Below are positions 34,987 to 43,737 of a stretch of 64,000 nt of DNA, in pieces. A program made the position numbers and the translations under genes. The notes under the pieces are model-generated. The model was given only the letters and a program-made list of their open reading frames with translations. It was not told the DNA's origin and ran no database searches. Source of the stretch: JAGIBJ01 sp032119595. Lineage in GTDB: Bacteria; Actinomycetota; Thermoleophilia; Solirubrobacterales; Solirubrobacteraceae. Each line of letters starts with the position of its first letter. Positions within the stretch are counted from its first letter, which is position 1. The DNA is taken from the NCBI GenBank assembly GCA_032119595.1, contig JAUMBQ010000010.1, positions 172,003 through 236,002 of the forward strand, in the 5' to 3' direction.

Positions 34987-35750
34987 CCGAAGGTCAGATC
35001 CGCTTCCTCTCCCTGCTCAGCCGCGAGGTGAGCCGCTTCTGGAAGATCAAGCGCCAGACGCTCGGAGCGCCACTCCTGGAGACGTTCCTGTACATCAGCG
35101 TGTTCGGGGCCGCGCTCGGCTCCCGCATCAACACGCTCCACGGCGTGGACTACGTGGTCTTCATCGTGCCGGGGCTGATCATGATGGCCTGGGCGATCAA
35201 CGCGTTCTCCAACAATTCCTCGTCGATCCTCCAGCAGAAGTTCCAGCGGGCCATCGACGACCAGCTCTCGTCGCCGGCCTCACCGCTGGAGCTCCTGCTG
35301 GCGTTCTCGCTTGGCGGATTCTTGCGCGGCATGCTGATCGCGATGCTCACGTTCGCGTCAGCGTCGGTGCTCATCGACCTCCCGATCGCGCACCCGCTGG
35401 TCCTCGTGCCGGCGCTCTTCCTGGTCGGGTTCTTCTTCTCTCAGCTCGGGGTGCTGGTCGGCGTACGGGCCGAGCAGTTCGACGATGTGTCGTTCGCGCA
35501 GACCTTCGTGCTCCAGCCGCTGATCTTCCTTGGCGGCGTGTTCTACTCCTCATCGCTGCTGCCGGAGCCCTACGAAACGCTCACCCACCTGAACCCCGTC
35601 TACTACATGATCAACCTGGTTCGGTACGGATTCTTGGACTACTCCGAGGCGAGCATTCCGCTCTCGCTCGGGTTCCTCACGCTCGCGGTGTCGATCCTGT
35701 TCTTCGTGAACCTGCGCCTGTTCACGAAGGGGTATCGCCTGCGCTCGTAG
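34983..35750 (+). CDS. yadH: ABC-2 exporter permease (YadH-like)
   Basis: A 255-residue permease with six hydrophobic segments. The stretch FIVPGLIMMAWAINAFSNN, QQKFQRAIDDQLSSP and QPLIFLGGVFYSSSLLPE closely follow the YadH family pattern. It forms a homodimer with two YadG-like ATPases. The start overlaps the ATPase stop by 4 bp. The next gene (JmjC/cupin-8) is 129 bp downstream on the same strand. Confidence 0.9.
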   Translation: MTEGQIRFLSLLSREVSRFWKIKRQTLGAPLLETFLYISVFGAALGSRINTLHGVDYVVFIVPGLIMMAWAINAFSNNSSSILQQKFQRAIDDQLSSPASPLELLLAFSLGGFLRGMLIAMLTFASASVLIDLPIAHPLVLVPALFLVGFFFSQLGVLVGVRAEQFDDVSFAQTFVLQPLIFLGGVFYSSSLLPEPYETLTHLNPVYYMINLVRYGFLDYSEASIPLSLGFLTLAVSILFFVNLRLFTKGYRLRS

Positions 35751-35879
35751 CGCCGGCAACGGGGGATTCCGCATCCCAGCGGCTCGCCGGAAGCGGTGCA
35801 TATGACCGCTGTCACACTCGGCCGGAACTCTGTACGCTCCGTACTCGAAACCGCGCTTTCCAACGCACCTGGAGCACCC

Positions 35880-36950
35880 ATGTCCCAAATGTCCGCCCCG
35901 AGCGCCCAGATGACCGCCGAGTGGCACGAGTGGGTCGCCAAGAACGCGTTGCTCGGCAACACGCTTCAGACGATGGTCGATTCCATGGTCCAGGCGGGAT
36001 TCGAGCACGAGGCCGCCGTCCGCGTCGTGAGTAAGGCGCTCGATCACCCGTATCTGAAGGCCGCAGCGGCCTTGGGCATCGGTGATGGCGGCAGTGCGCC
36101 GACGGTGCAGGGCGCGGGGACGCGTGCTGAGAAGTACGCGTGGTTCCTGGAGGTGGCCCGCCGCAACGCGCAGCAGTCGTCGACATACGGCGAGGTGCCG
36201 CGCGTCAAGAAGCCGTCGCGCCAGGCCTTCCTGGACGAGTTCTACTCGCAGAACCGCCCGTGCATCATCGAAGGCGCGATGGACGACTGGGCGGCGCTCA
36301 CGAAGTGGGACGGCGAGTACCTCAAGGCCAAGTGTGGCGACAAGATCGTCGAGGTCCAGGCCAATCGCGACTCGGACTCCAACTACGAGCTCAACTCACA
36401 GAAGCTCAAGAAGGACATGCGGTTCGGCGACTTCGTCGACACCGTCGAGAGCGGCGTCGAGACGAACGACTTCTACATCACCGCCAACAACGGCGGCAAG
36501 AACAAAGAAGCGCTCAAGGACCTCTGGGACGACATCGTCATGCCGGAGTACCTCGACAACGACCATCCCAACGGCAACGGCTTCTTCTGGTACGGCCCGG
36601 CGGGCACGGTCACGCCGATCCACCACGACCTCACCAACAACTTCATGGCGCAGGTTCGCGGCCGCAAGCGCGTGAAGATCATCGCCCCGTGGGAATCAGC
36701 CGATGTCTATAACCACCGCCATTGCTTCTCCCCGGTCGACATCGAGAACCCGGATCTCGCCAAGTACCCCGACTTCGCTCGCGTCAACGTGATCGATGTC
36801 GAGATCGGCCCAGGCGACCTGTTCTTCCTGCCGGTCGGCTGGTGGCACGGCGTCCGCGGGCTCGACATCTCGATCACGATGACGTTCACGAACTTCGTGT
36901 ACGACAACGACTTCCACTCGTTCTACACGACCTTCGACGAGATCAGCTGA
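35880..36950 (+). CDS. JmjC/cupin-8 domain protein, predicted Fe(II)/2-oxoglutarate oxygenase
   Basis: A 356-residue protein; ATG 35880 follows GGAG at good spacing and is preferred to an upstream in-frame ATG. Residues 1-95 are helical. Residues 110-345 form a JmjC-type barrel with the iron triad His248, Asp250 (PIHHDL) and His323 (GWWHGVRG). RPCIIEGAMDDWAAL near 127 and GDLFFLPVGWW are typical of cupin-8 hydroxylases. The product is likely hydroxylated protein or small molecule, target unknown. A weak GTACG-CTC-CGTAC repeat lies at 35832-35844. It follows an ABC exporter and may share its message. Confidence 0.85.
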   Translation: MSQMSAPSAQMTAEWHEWVAKNALLGNTLQTMVDSMVQAGFEHEAAVRVVSKALDHPYLKAAAALGIGDGGSAPTVQGAGTRAEKYAWFLEVARRNAQQSSTYGEVPRVKKPSRQAFLDEFYSQNRPCIIEGAMDDWAALTKWDGEYLKAKCGDKIVEVQANRDSDSNYELNSQKLKKDMRFGDFVDTVESGVETNDFYITANNGGKNKEALKDLWDDIVMPEYLDNDHPNGNGFFWYGPAGTVTPIHHDLTNNFMAQVRGRKRVKIIAPWESADVYNHRHCFSPVDIENPDLAKYPDFARVNVIDVEIGPGDLFFLPVGWWHGVRGLDISITMTFTNFVYDNDFHSFYTTFDEIS

Positions 36951-36965
36951 CCGCCTGGCAGGCGC

Positions 36966-37478
36966 CTACCGGACCAGCGCCGAGCGCCGGTCGAGGCTGC
37001 TCGCGACCTCGGCAGCGAAAGCGTCGATCTGATCCCAATCGCGGAAGTCGCCCTCTTCAGCGTTGACGGCTCGGATGATGGTGCGCTCCAGCGGGCCGAG
37101 CACGGCGTGGTCGAGTTTGCCGCGGAAGACATCGACGCGCTCGGCGCCGATCGCAGCAGCCACACGGGCTGCTTCGGTCGGCGGCGCGTCGGCGCGGGCG
37201 GGATCCGGCGCACCGGTCATGCCCGAGGAGAAGATCCAGGTCGGTACTGCCGAGAGTTCGGTCTCCAGGCGCTTGGCGAAGGTGCGCGCTGGTTTGAGCC
37301 AGCGCCCCTCGTAGACCGCGCTGCCAAACACGACGGCATCGAACCCATCAATGGTCGTGGCGTCATCCAGGGCCGTCGCGCTCGCCTCGTGGCCGCGGCT
37401 ACGGAGTCCTTCGGCAATAGCCTCAGCGATTTGCTGAGTGGAGCCGTGTCGGGAGGCGGCGGTAACGAGGACGTTCAT
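36966..37478 (-). CDS. Flavodoxin-domain protein (HemG-like)
   Basis: A 170-residue single-domain flavodoxin. The N-terminus VLVTAASRHGSTQQIAEAIAEGL has the FMN phosphate-binding loop in its SRHGST form, and FGSAVYEGRW matches the flavin-contacting 50s loop of the flavodoxin_5 family that includes menaquinone-dependent protoporphyrinogen oxidase. No other haem genes are adjacent, so a general flavin redox role is safer. It converges with the JmjC gene 15 bp away. Confidence 0.85.
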   Translation of the reverse strand: MNVLVTAASRHGSTQQIAEAIAEGLRSRGHEASATALDDATTIDGFDAVVFGSAVYEGRWLKPARTFAKRLETELSAVPTWIFSSGMTGAPDPARADAPPTEAARVAAAIGAERVDVFRGKLDHAVLGPLERTIIRAVNAEEGDFRDWDQIDAFAAEVASSLDRRSALVR

Positions 37479-37517
37479 CAGTGTTCCTTGAGTTGAAGCG
37501 TGCCTGCACGAGGCTGC

Positions 37518-37820
37518 TCAGTGCTGGGCATGGATGGAGTCCGAGGGCTCGTCCTGCGGCGACTGGTCGCCGCGTCGATTGCCGATCAGGTAACGCCACG
37601 CGTGGATCGACAGCCACACGCCCCAGACGCTCGTGATCCAAGCTGGCCATGGGTACGCCGTGCCGATGGCGACCCAGAGCAGCCACAGGGCGGCATTGAC
37701 CATGAGGAACGCCAGGGCGTCGGTCCCGAGATCGTGCCGGGCACGGAGCCTCCTGCGCCCTCGCTCCCGTTCCTCTTCCCAGCCCGCCCGGATGAGGTCG
37801 AAGGCCTTCCACTTGTCCAT
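37518..37820 (-). CDS. Small 2TM-domain protein
   Basis: About 100 residues from the Met at 37820 (MDKWKAFDLIRAGWEEERERGRRRL); an upstream start would add 11 residues. A charged N-terminal helix is followed by two hydrophobic segments (LAFLMVNAALWLLWVAIG and WITSVWGVWLSIHAW) and a polar tail, the layout of the 2TM domain found alone or fused to kinases and regulators. Function unknown. It lies about 40 bp upstream of the flavodoxin gene on the same strand and could be its operon partner. Confidence 0.75.
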   Translation of the reverse strand: MDKWKAFDLIRAGWEEERERGRRRLRARHDLGTDALAFLMVNAALWLLWVAIGTAYPWPAWITSVWGVWLSIHAWRYLIGNRRGDQSPQDEPSDSIHAQH

Positions 37821-38081
37821 GCGACCAGGCTCGCAAGGGGCAGCCGGACGCACATCGGGGAAGAGCCGCCGCCGTATCCGTATCCAGGCGTGCCAGACAC
37901 CGACTCGGGTTGCGGAGAACTACGCACACCGGCCCGGCGTCGCCCCGATGCCCGGTCTTCTACGCCGTGGCAGCTTGGGATTCGCATCGCCGAGCCACGT
38001 CGCAAGCCCCGGGCTTGCCTGCGGTCCAACCCCGGATATCGGCGCCCCGTCCCAGCCCGTCCCACCGTCGAAAGGGCAAGC

Positions 38082-39194
38082 ATGCCGAACACGATCGAAC
38101 AGGGCGCACGGCCCACGAGCGGGCCACGCTGGCGTCGCGCACTCGGGTTGGCCCGGTCGCTGACGACGCCTCTGCGCCCTGACGACTACCTCGCGCTGCT
38201 CGACGCGCGATGGTCGGATCGCGAGCTCGTGGGCACGGTGAGCCGCGTGATCGACGAGACGCCGTCGGCCCGGACGATCGTCGTCGAACCGTCGGCTCCG
38301 TGGCCCGGCCATCGCCCCGGCCAGTACCTGCGGCTTGGTGTCGAGCTCAACGGCGTCCGTCACTGGCGGGCCTACTCGATCACTTCCGATCCCGGGCACC
38401 CCGCGGGCCAGGTGAGCATCACGGTGCAGCGGGTCGAAGGCGGCCTCGTGTCGCCGTATCTGACGGAGCAGTGCCAGCCCGGCGACCGCCTCTTCCTGGG
38501 TGATGTCGACGGCAACTTCTGCCTCCCGGACGGACCAGCGCCGGGGTCGATGCTGATGATCACGGCCGGATGCGGAATCACACCGGTCATGAGCATGCTG
38601 CGGGAGCTCGAACGACGCGACGCCCTCCTCGACATCGTGCACGTTCACGTGAGCCAGAAGGCGTCGGGGTTCATCTTCGCCGGCATGCTGCGAGCGCTGT
38701 CGGACGCCGACAACGGCTACCACCTCATCGAGCGCCACAGCGCCGAACAGGGCCGGCTGCATCACGGCGAGCTCGACACCCTGGTGCCGGACTGGCGCAC
38801 TCGCACGACGTACCTGTCGGGGCCGAGCCTGATGATGGCCGAGTTCGAGCAGTACTGGGCCGACCAGGGCGACTCGGCCCTCCTCAACACCGAGCAGTTC
38901 CAGCCGTACATCGGCCTCGGGCACGACGGCGGCTCTGAAGGCGGTCACATCGGCTTCCGCGTGAGCGGGCTGGAGGCCGAGGCGGAATCCGGGGTGTCGA
39001 TCCTCGTTGCCGGGGAGCGGGTGGGTGCACAGCTCCCGCACGGCTGTCGGATGGGCATCTGCCATAGCTGCATCGGGCGCCTGCAAAGCGGCCAGGTGCG
39101 CGACCTGCGGACCGGCGAGGTGCACGGCGAAGCGGGCCAAGCGGTGCGCACGTGCGTGAACGCACCGGTTGGCAACATCGAGATTGAGCTCTAG
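38082..39194 (+). CDS. Ferredoxin-NAD(P)H reductase with C-terminal 2Fe-2S domain (desaturase electron donor)
   Basis: A 370-residue three-domain electron-transfer protein. FAD domain about 45-150 with RAYS (96-99), NAD(P) domain 155-265 with TAGCGITPVMSML, and a plant-type ferredoxin domain 285-370 with Cys322, Cys327, Cys330 and Cys358. ATG 38082 follows AAAGGG and is preferred to a much longer upstream extension that lacks homology. The desaturase gene begins 7 bp after its stop, so it should pass electrons from NAD(P)H to that enzyme. Confidence 0.92.
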   Translation: MPNTIEQGARPTSGPRWRRALGLARSLTTPLRPDDYLALLDARWSDRELVGTVSRVIDETPSARTIVVEPSAPWPGHRPGQYLRLGVELNGVRHWRAYSITSDPGHPAGQVSITVQRVEGGLVSPYLTEQCQPGDRLFLGDVDGNFCLPDGPAPGSMLMITAGCGITPVMSMLRELERRDALLDIVHVHVSQKASGFIFAGMLRALSDADNGYHLIERHSAEQGRLHHGELDTLVPDWRTRTTYLSGPSLMMAEFEQYWADQGDSALLNTEQFQPYIGLGHDGGSEGGHIGFRVSGLEAEAESGVSILVAGERVGAQLPHGCRMGICHSCIGRLQSGQVRDLRTGEVHGEAGQAVRTCVNAPVGNIEIEL

Positions 39195-39201
39195 GAGCAT
39201 C

Positions 39202-40455
39202 ATGCAGCAGCACACAGGTCCCACCACTGCGGTGATCCCCCCGACGATCGCGGGTGGTTCCGGCGGCCCCGGCCATGATCCGGCCGATCCGACGTCAACG
39301 AACCCCCTGCACCGTCTGACGCCGGCCCAAATCGAATCGATCGGGCTGGCATTCCAGGAGATCCACGACGAGGTCCACGCCGACCTCGGCGCGCGCGACA
39401 CCCGCTACATCCGCAACCTCGTCGTGTTCGAGCGGCGCCTGGCGGCCGTGTCGCGGGCCGTGCTGATGGCATCGCGGTACCCGCCGGCGTGGCTCATCGG
39501 AACGCTCGGTCTGTCCGCAGCCAAGGTGATCGAGAACATGGAGCTCGGCCACAACATCCTCCACGGCCAGTGGGATTGGATGAACGACCCGCAGATCCAC
39601 TCGTCGACGTGGGATTGGGACAACGTCTCGACCGCGGCGGGCTGGAAGCATTCGCACAACGTGATCCACCACACGTACACGAACATCATCGGCAAGGACA
39701 AGGACGTTGGCTACGAGGTGATGCGCGTCTCCCCGAAGCAGAAGTGGGAGCCGCGGTTCATCGCGCAGCCTGTGGTCAACCTGATCCTGATGGCGTTCTT
39801 TGAATGGGGTGTGGCCCTGCACGACCTCGACTTCGAGGCCATCGAGAAGGGGACCAAGGATCCGAAGGTGCTGAAGGCCGAGTTGCGCGCGATCGGCCGC
39901 AAGGCGCGCAAGCAGATGGTCAAGGACTACATCCTGTTCCCAGCCCTCTCGGGTCGCTATTGGAAGCGCACCCTGGCCGCGAACTTCACCGCCAACATCG
40001 TGCGCAACGTCTGGGCGAACGCCGTGATCTTCTGCGGCCACTTCCCGGACCAGGCCTACACGTTCACGGAGGACGAGGTGGCGGGGGAGACCCGCGGCGC
40101 GTGGTACGTGCGGCAGCTCCTCGGAGCCGTGAACATCGAAGGCAGCGACACGTTCCATCTGATGAGCGGCAACCTGAGCTACCAGATCGAGCACCACCTC
40201 TTCCCAGACATGCCGAGCTCGCGATACAAGGAGATTGCGCCCCGCGTGAAGGCGATCTGCGAGGAGTACGGACTGCCCTACAACACCGGCCCGTTCCTCA
40301 AGCAGTGGCTGATGGTGCAGCGCACCATCATGCGCCTCGCCTTCCCAGGAGGCGGCGAACGCGAGAAGGCACCGCCGTACGTCGCGCCGCCGGAGGTCGA
40401 GCCCGAGCCGCTCGTCGTCAGCGGCGTCAACGGCCCGATCCCCGCGTTCCCGTGA
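39202..40455 (+). CDS. Front-end-type membrane fatty-acid desaturase
   Basis: A 417-residue di-iron membrane desaturase. The three His boxes are HNILH (117-121), HSHNVIHH (150-157) and QIEHH (328-332); Gln as first residue of the third box is characteristic of front-end/linoleoyl-type desaturases. No cytochrome b5 domain is present, so the neighbouring reductase-ferredoxin fusion is the likely donor. The ribosome site TAGGAG overlaps the reductase stop. The first 35 residues are Pro/Gly/Thr-rich. Acyl-lipid substrate and regioselectivity are unknown. Confidence 0.92.
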   Translation: MQQHTGPTTAVIPPTIAGGSGGPGHDPADPTSTNPLHRLTPAQIESIGLAFQEIHDEVHADLGARDTRYIRNLVVFERRLAAVSRAVLMASRYPPAWLIGTLGLSAAKVIENMELGHNILHGQWDWMNDPQIHSSTWDWDNVSTAAGWKHSHNVIHHTYTNIIGKDKDVGYEVMRVSPKQKWEPRFIAQPVVNLILMAFFEWGVALHDLDFEAIEKGTKDPKVLKAELRAIGRKARKQMVKDYILFPALSGRYWKRTLAANFTANIVRNVWANAVIFCGHFPDQAYTFTEDEVAGETRGAWYVRQLLGAVNIEGSDTFHLMSGNLSYQIEHHLFPDMPSSRYKEIAPRVKAICEEYGLPYNTGPFLKQWLMVQRTIMRLAFPGGGEREKAPPYVAPPEVEPEPLVVSGVNGPIPAFP

Positions 40456-40520
40456 GCGACGGGCAGGGCGCGGCCGTCGGCTGAGGTGCGGCGGGGCTCT
40501 GCCTCCATCAGTAACGCGGC

Positions 40521-40539
40521 GCGCCACTTAGTGGCGCGT
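40521..40539 (+). terminator. Hairpin after the desaturase gene
   Basis: Perfect CGCGCCAC-TTA-GTGGCGCG stem-loop 65 bp after the desaturase stop. No long U-run follows. It also falls inside an upstream in-frame extension of the next gene, arguing that the next gene starts later. Confidence 0.5.
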
Positions 40540-40665
40540 TGGCGTCGGTTGAGCGCAGGAGCGCCAACGGATAGGTTCGTAGCGTTTCCTCTTGCGGCTC
40601 GAGCCGTAGTCAGGCGTTTCTGTGCACAAACCAAGCCGATTCTCTGGCTCCGACGCCAGCTGCGC

Positions 40666-42102
40666 GTGAAGGTCAAACGATTCCTGTCCGAGCCGCTCAC
40701 GTCGCCGGACTCCACCACGCGCGGGTCCGTGCTGGGCGCTGTCCTCGCGACGCTGGTCGGCGTGGTGCTGGTGGCGATCGCCGCAGTCGCCATCGACGCC
40801 ACCGCAAGTGACTCCGACGAGCCGTGCACCACAACGCCGGGGTTCTTGCCGGCGGAACTGAGCGTTGCCAGTTCGAAGTCCGTGCTCTGGACTCTCAAAC
40901 CGGTAAAGGCCAACGCATCGGTCAATTTGGCCCTCGACGACTACACCGGCCGTTCTCAATTCGGCGGTGTCCTCGTCAACGCAGTCCCTACGTCCAAGAA
41001 CAAGAACAACACTCCGATCCCGGAGTTCAAGGCGTCGCCCGCCGCCGAGAAGGGAACAGCGCGCGGGGGTACCACCACGAGTGGTGAGCTGGAGCAAGAG
41101 CCGAGCGTTGCGGCCCTCTACCACGGCAACGCGGTTTCCGACGGTAAACGCGCGGGTGGGCTTGACCTCTCCGCTTGGGCGATCCTCTCGCCGGACGGTC
41201 GAAGCATCAATGTCCGCGTCTGTGCGTCCCGCAAGAAGGTTCGCGCCGATGCGCGACCGGGCAGCTATCGCGGAACCGTGCGCGTCTACGCGGAGCGCGC
41301 GCAGGCCGTAGACATCCCGGTGACGGTCACGATCAAGGCGTCGCGGACCTTCACATTCCTGCTGATCCTGCTGATCGCGTTCCTCGGCGCTGCGTACGCG
41401 GCGTTCAACTCCAAGGAGCCCGATCTCGACGACGAGCAGCAGGCCTCGGCCGATGTCCAGCTGATCCGGCAGTTCATGCTCACGTTGCTCCCCGTCGTCA
41501 GCGGCGTGATCGCGGGCGTGGTCACCGGATACGTCATCTACCTCGACAACCCGACCTTCGGAGCCCTGCGCGGCGGTGACACTCAAGCGCTCATCGCCGC
41601 GACCCTGGTCGCGGCCGTCACCGGCCTCACGTTCGTCGCTCCGCCGAGCCGATCCGTAAAGCGAAAGCTCGCCAACTCCAAGACGAAGGCGCGCGAGGCC
41701 AGTGCCGCGGCCGATCGCGAGAAGCCAGTGACGGACGCGAGAGCGGCCAAGGCCCTCGCCCAGACAACGCTTCAGCGAGCCAGCGACGCGTTGGAGCGGG
41801 CAGAGCGAACTCAGGCTTCAGTGGAGGCCAGGGTCCCCGCGGCCGAGCCGGATCTCGTCGCCTCGACCAAGGCCGCCGTCGTCAAGGCCCAAGCGGCGAA
41901 AGACGAGGCGCAGGCCGCGTTCGACAAGGCAGTGCAGGCGGTCATCGCCGCAGAGACCGCGGCCGCCGCGGAAGATGCCAGTGCCGCCGCGAAACAGACC
42001 GTTGCCGAGGCGGGCACCGCCGCCGACAACGCGGAAAAGGCGACCGCCGCCGCGGAAACGGCGGCAGGGAAGGCAGAAAAGGCGGCCGAAGGCGCGCCAT
42101 AG
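40666..42102 (+). CDS. Unrecognised membrane protein with Ala-rich coiled-coil tail
   Basis: About 478 residues from GTG 40666; GTG 40486 is also in frame but would read through a hairpin. A basic head (VKVKRFL), one membrane helix near 28-48, an extracytoplasmic beta-type domain with two Cys (CTTTPG, VRVCASRKK), then three further hydrophobic segments and a cytoplasmic tail of about 140 residues made almost wholly of Ala, Lys, Glu, Asp and Gln in heptad-like order, predicted coiled coil. No family recognised. The first 200 bp before it are somewhat less GC-rich and codon-biased than neighbours. Confidence 0.7.
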   Translation: MKVKRFLSEPLTSPDSTTRGSVLGAVLATLVGVVLVAIAAVAIDATASDSDEPCTTTPGFLPAELSVASSKSVLWTLKPVKANASVNLALDDYTGRSQFGGVLVNAVPTSKNKNNTPIPEFKASPAAEKGTARGGTTTSGELEQEPSVAALYHGNAVSDGKRAGGLDLSAWAILSPDGRSINVRVCASRKKVRADARPGSYRGTVRVYAERAQAVDIPVTVTIKASRTFTFLLILLIAFLGAAYAAFNSKEPDLDDEQQASADVQLIRQFMLTLLPVVSGVIAGVVTGYVIYLDNPTFGALRGGDTQALIAATLVAAVTGLTFVAPPSRSVKRKLANSKTKAREASAAADREKPVTDARAAKALAQTTLQRASDALERAERTQASVEARVPAAEPDLVASTKAAVVKAQAAKDEAQAAFDKAVQAVIAAETAAAAEDASAAAKQTVAEAGTAADNAEKATAAAETAAGKAEKAAEGAP

Positions 42103-42126
42103 GCGGTGCCGCCGGGGTCGACCCGA

Positions 42127-42522
42127 TCAGGCCGCGTACTCCTCGTCGGTCACGTGTCGGCCCCAGGTCACCGGCGAGCCGGTGTCGTCGGCTTCCTGCA
42201 TCGCCAGGTGGACCATGAACCGGTCGGGGGCCGCGCCGTGCCAGTGGTTCTCGCCGGGTTCAAAGAAGACGCGATCGCCCGGCCGGATCACCTCGATCGG
42301 GCCACCCTCACGCTGGCAACGGCCGACGCCCTCGGTCACGAAGATCGTCTGCCCGAGGGGATGCGTGTGCCAGGCCGTGCGGGCTCCAGGGCTGAAGTGC
42401 ACGTTGGCCGCCGCCAGGCGCGACGGCGGCGCCGGCGCGGCGACCGCGTCGACGTAGACGTCGCCGCTGAACCAATCGGCGGGGCCCTTCATGGTCTCGA
42501 TGCTGCTTCTGATGATCTGCAT
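42127..42522 (-). CDS. Cupin-domain protein
   Basis: A 131-residue single cupin from the Met at 42522; a longer upstream frame is not needed. Motif 1 is HTHPLGQTIFVTEG and motif 2 PGDRVFFEPGENHWHG, giving His-rich metal sites. It resembles cupins found with carboxymuconolactone decarboxylase or aldo-keto and alcohol dehydrogenases. It is 44 bp downstream of the alcohol dehydrogenase on the same strand, so probably in one operon. Reaction unknown. Confidence 0.85.
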   Translation of the reverse strand: MQIIRSSIETMKGPADWFSGDVYVDAVAAPAPPSRLAAANVHFSPGARTAWHTHPLGQTIFVTEGVGRCQREGGPIEVIRPGDRVFFEPGENHWHGAAPDRFMVHLAMQEADDTGSPVTWGRHVTDEEYAA

Positions 42523-42566
42523 GGGGTTCGTCCTGCGGGCGGTGGCGGTGAGCGTCGAGCGCGGCG

Positions 42567-43610
42567 CTACGCGAGGGTCGAGGTATCGATCACGAACCGG
42601 TAGCGAACGTCGGAGGCGAGGACCCGCTCCCACGCGTCGTTGATCCCGTCGCCCGCGATGACCTCGATATCGGCGCCGATACCGTGCTCGGCGCAGAAGT
42701 CGAGCATCTCCTGCGTCTCGCGGATGCCGCCGATGGACGACCCCGCGAATGACCTGCGATTACCGAAGAGCGTGAACACACCGACCGGCAACGGCTCGGC
42801 GGGCGCGCCGACGTTGACCATCGCGCCATCCAAGGCGAGCAGCTTCAAGAACGCATTGACATCGATCTTCGCGCTGACGGTGTTGATGATGAGGTCGAAG
42901 GTGTTGGCGAGCGCCTTGAAGGTCCCGGGGTCGCTCGTCGCGAAGTAGCCTGTCGCGCCGAGTCGCAGGCCGTCTTCCTGCTTGCTGAGCGACTGCGACA
43001 GCACCGTCACCTCAGCGCCCATGGCATGCGCAAGCTTGACCGCCATGTGGCCGAGCCCGCCGAGGCCCACGACCGCAACCTTCTTCCCCGGGCCAGCGCC
43101 CCAGTGACGAAGCGGCGAATAGGTCGTGATGCCAGCGCAGAGCAGCGGCGCCGCGACGTCCAGCTCGATGCCATCCGGCACCGACACGACGAAGTCCTCG
43201 ACGACGACCACGCCGCTGGAGTAGCCGCCCTGGGTCATCGTGCCGTCACGGTCGGTGGCGCCGTACGTGAGCGTGTTGCCCGGCAGGCAATACTGCTCCT
43301 CGCCGGCCTGGCAGTTCACGCACTCGCGGCACGAGTTGACCATGCAGCCCACGCCCACGCGATCGCCGACGGCATGCCTGGTGACCTCGCCACCGACTTC
43401 GGCGACCACCCCGACGATCTCGTGGCCCGGCACCAGCGGGTACCGCTGGCGACCCCACTCGCCGCGAACGAAGTGGATGTCGGAGTGGCAGACCCCGCAG
43501 AACTTGATGTCGATGCGGACATCCTTCGGGCCGAGATCGCGGCGCTCGATGGTGGTCGGGCCGAGCGGCTCGGTGGGGGAAGGGGCGGCGTACGCGTTGA
43601 CAGTCGTCAT
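42567..43610 (-). CDS. Zinc-dependent alcohol/aldehyde dehydrogenase (YahK/AdhC type)
   Basis: A 347-residue medium-chain dehydrogenase. Catalytic zinc ligands are in CGVCHSDIHF and GHEIVGVV, structural zinc cysteines in CMVNSCRECVNCQAGEEQYC, and the dinucleotide loop is VGLGGLGHMAVKLA. The pattern matches cinnamyl-alcohol-dehydrogenase-like NADP enzymes that reduce a broad range of aldehydes. The Met at 43610 matches family N-termini (MTTVNAYAAPSP). It lies between a BASS transporter and the cupin on the same strand. Confidence 0.92.
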   Translation of the reverse strand: MTTVNAYAAPSPTEPLGPTTIERRDLGPKDVRIDIKFCGVCHSDIHFVRGEWGRQRYPLVPGHEIVGVVAEVGGEVTRHAVGDRVGVGCMVNSCRECVNCQAGEEQYCLPGNTLTYGATDRDGTMTQGGYSSGVVVVEDFVVSVPDGIELDVAAPLLCAGITTYSPLRHWGAGPGKKVAVVGLGGLGHMAVKLAHAMGAEVTVLSQSLSKQEDGLRLGATGYFATSDPGTFKALANTFDLIINTVSAKIDVNAFLKLLALDGAMVNVGAPAEPLPVGVFTLFGNRRSFAGSSIGGIRETQEMLDFCAEHGIGADIEVIAGDGINDAWERVLASDVRYRFVIDTSTLA

Positions 43611-43737
43611 GAAGTCCTCAAAGGTTGGGGGCGGCTCGGGCGGCGTGAACGCTCCAGCGCCACACACCACTGAAGCAGCCTTCCCGGCCGACTCGCCAAG
43701 CTTGGCGCACAGGTCGGTCGACGGGCGTCCGTTTCGC

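Noticed and set aside
40486..40665. Upstream extension of the coiled-coil membrane protein from GTG 40486.
   Set aside because: It would run through a perfect terminator-like hairpin and encodes Arg/Ala-rich sequence without protein character; GTG 40666 is preferred.
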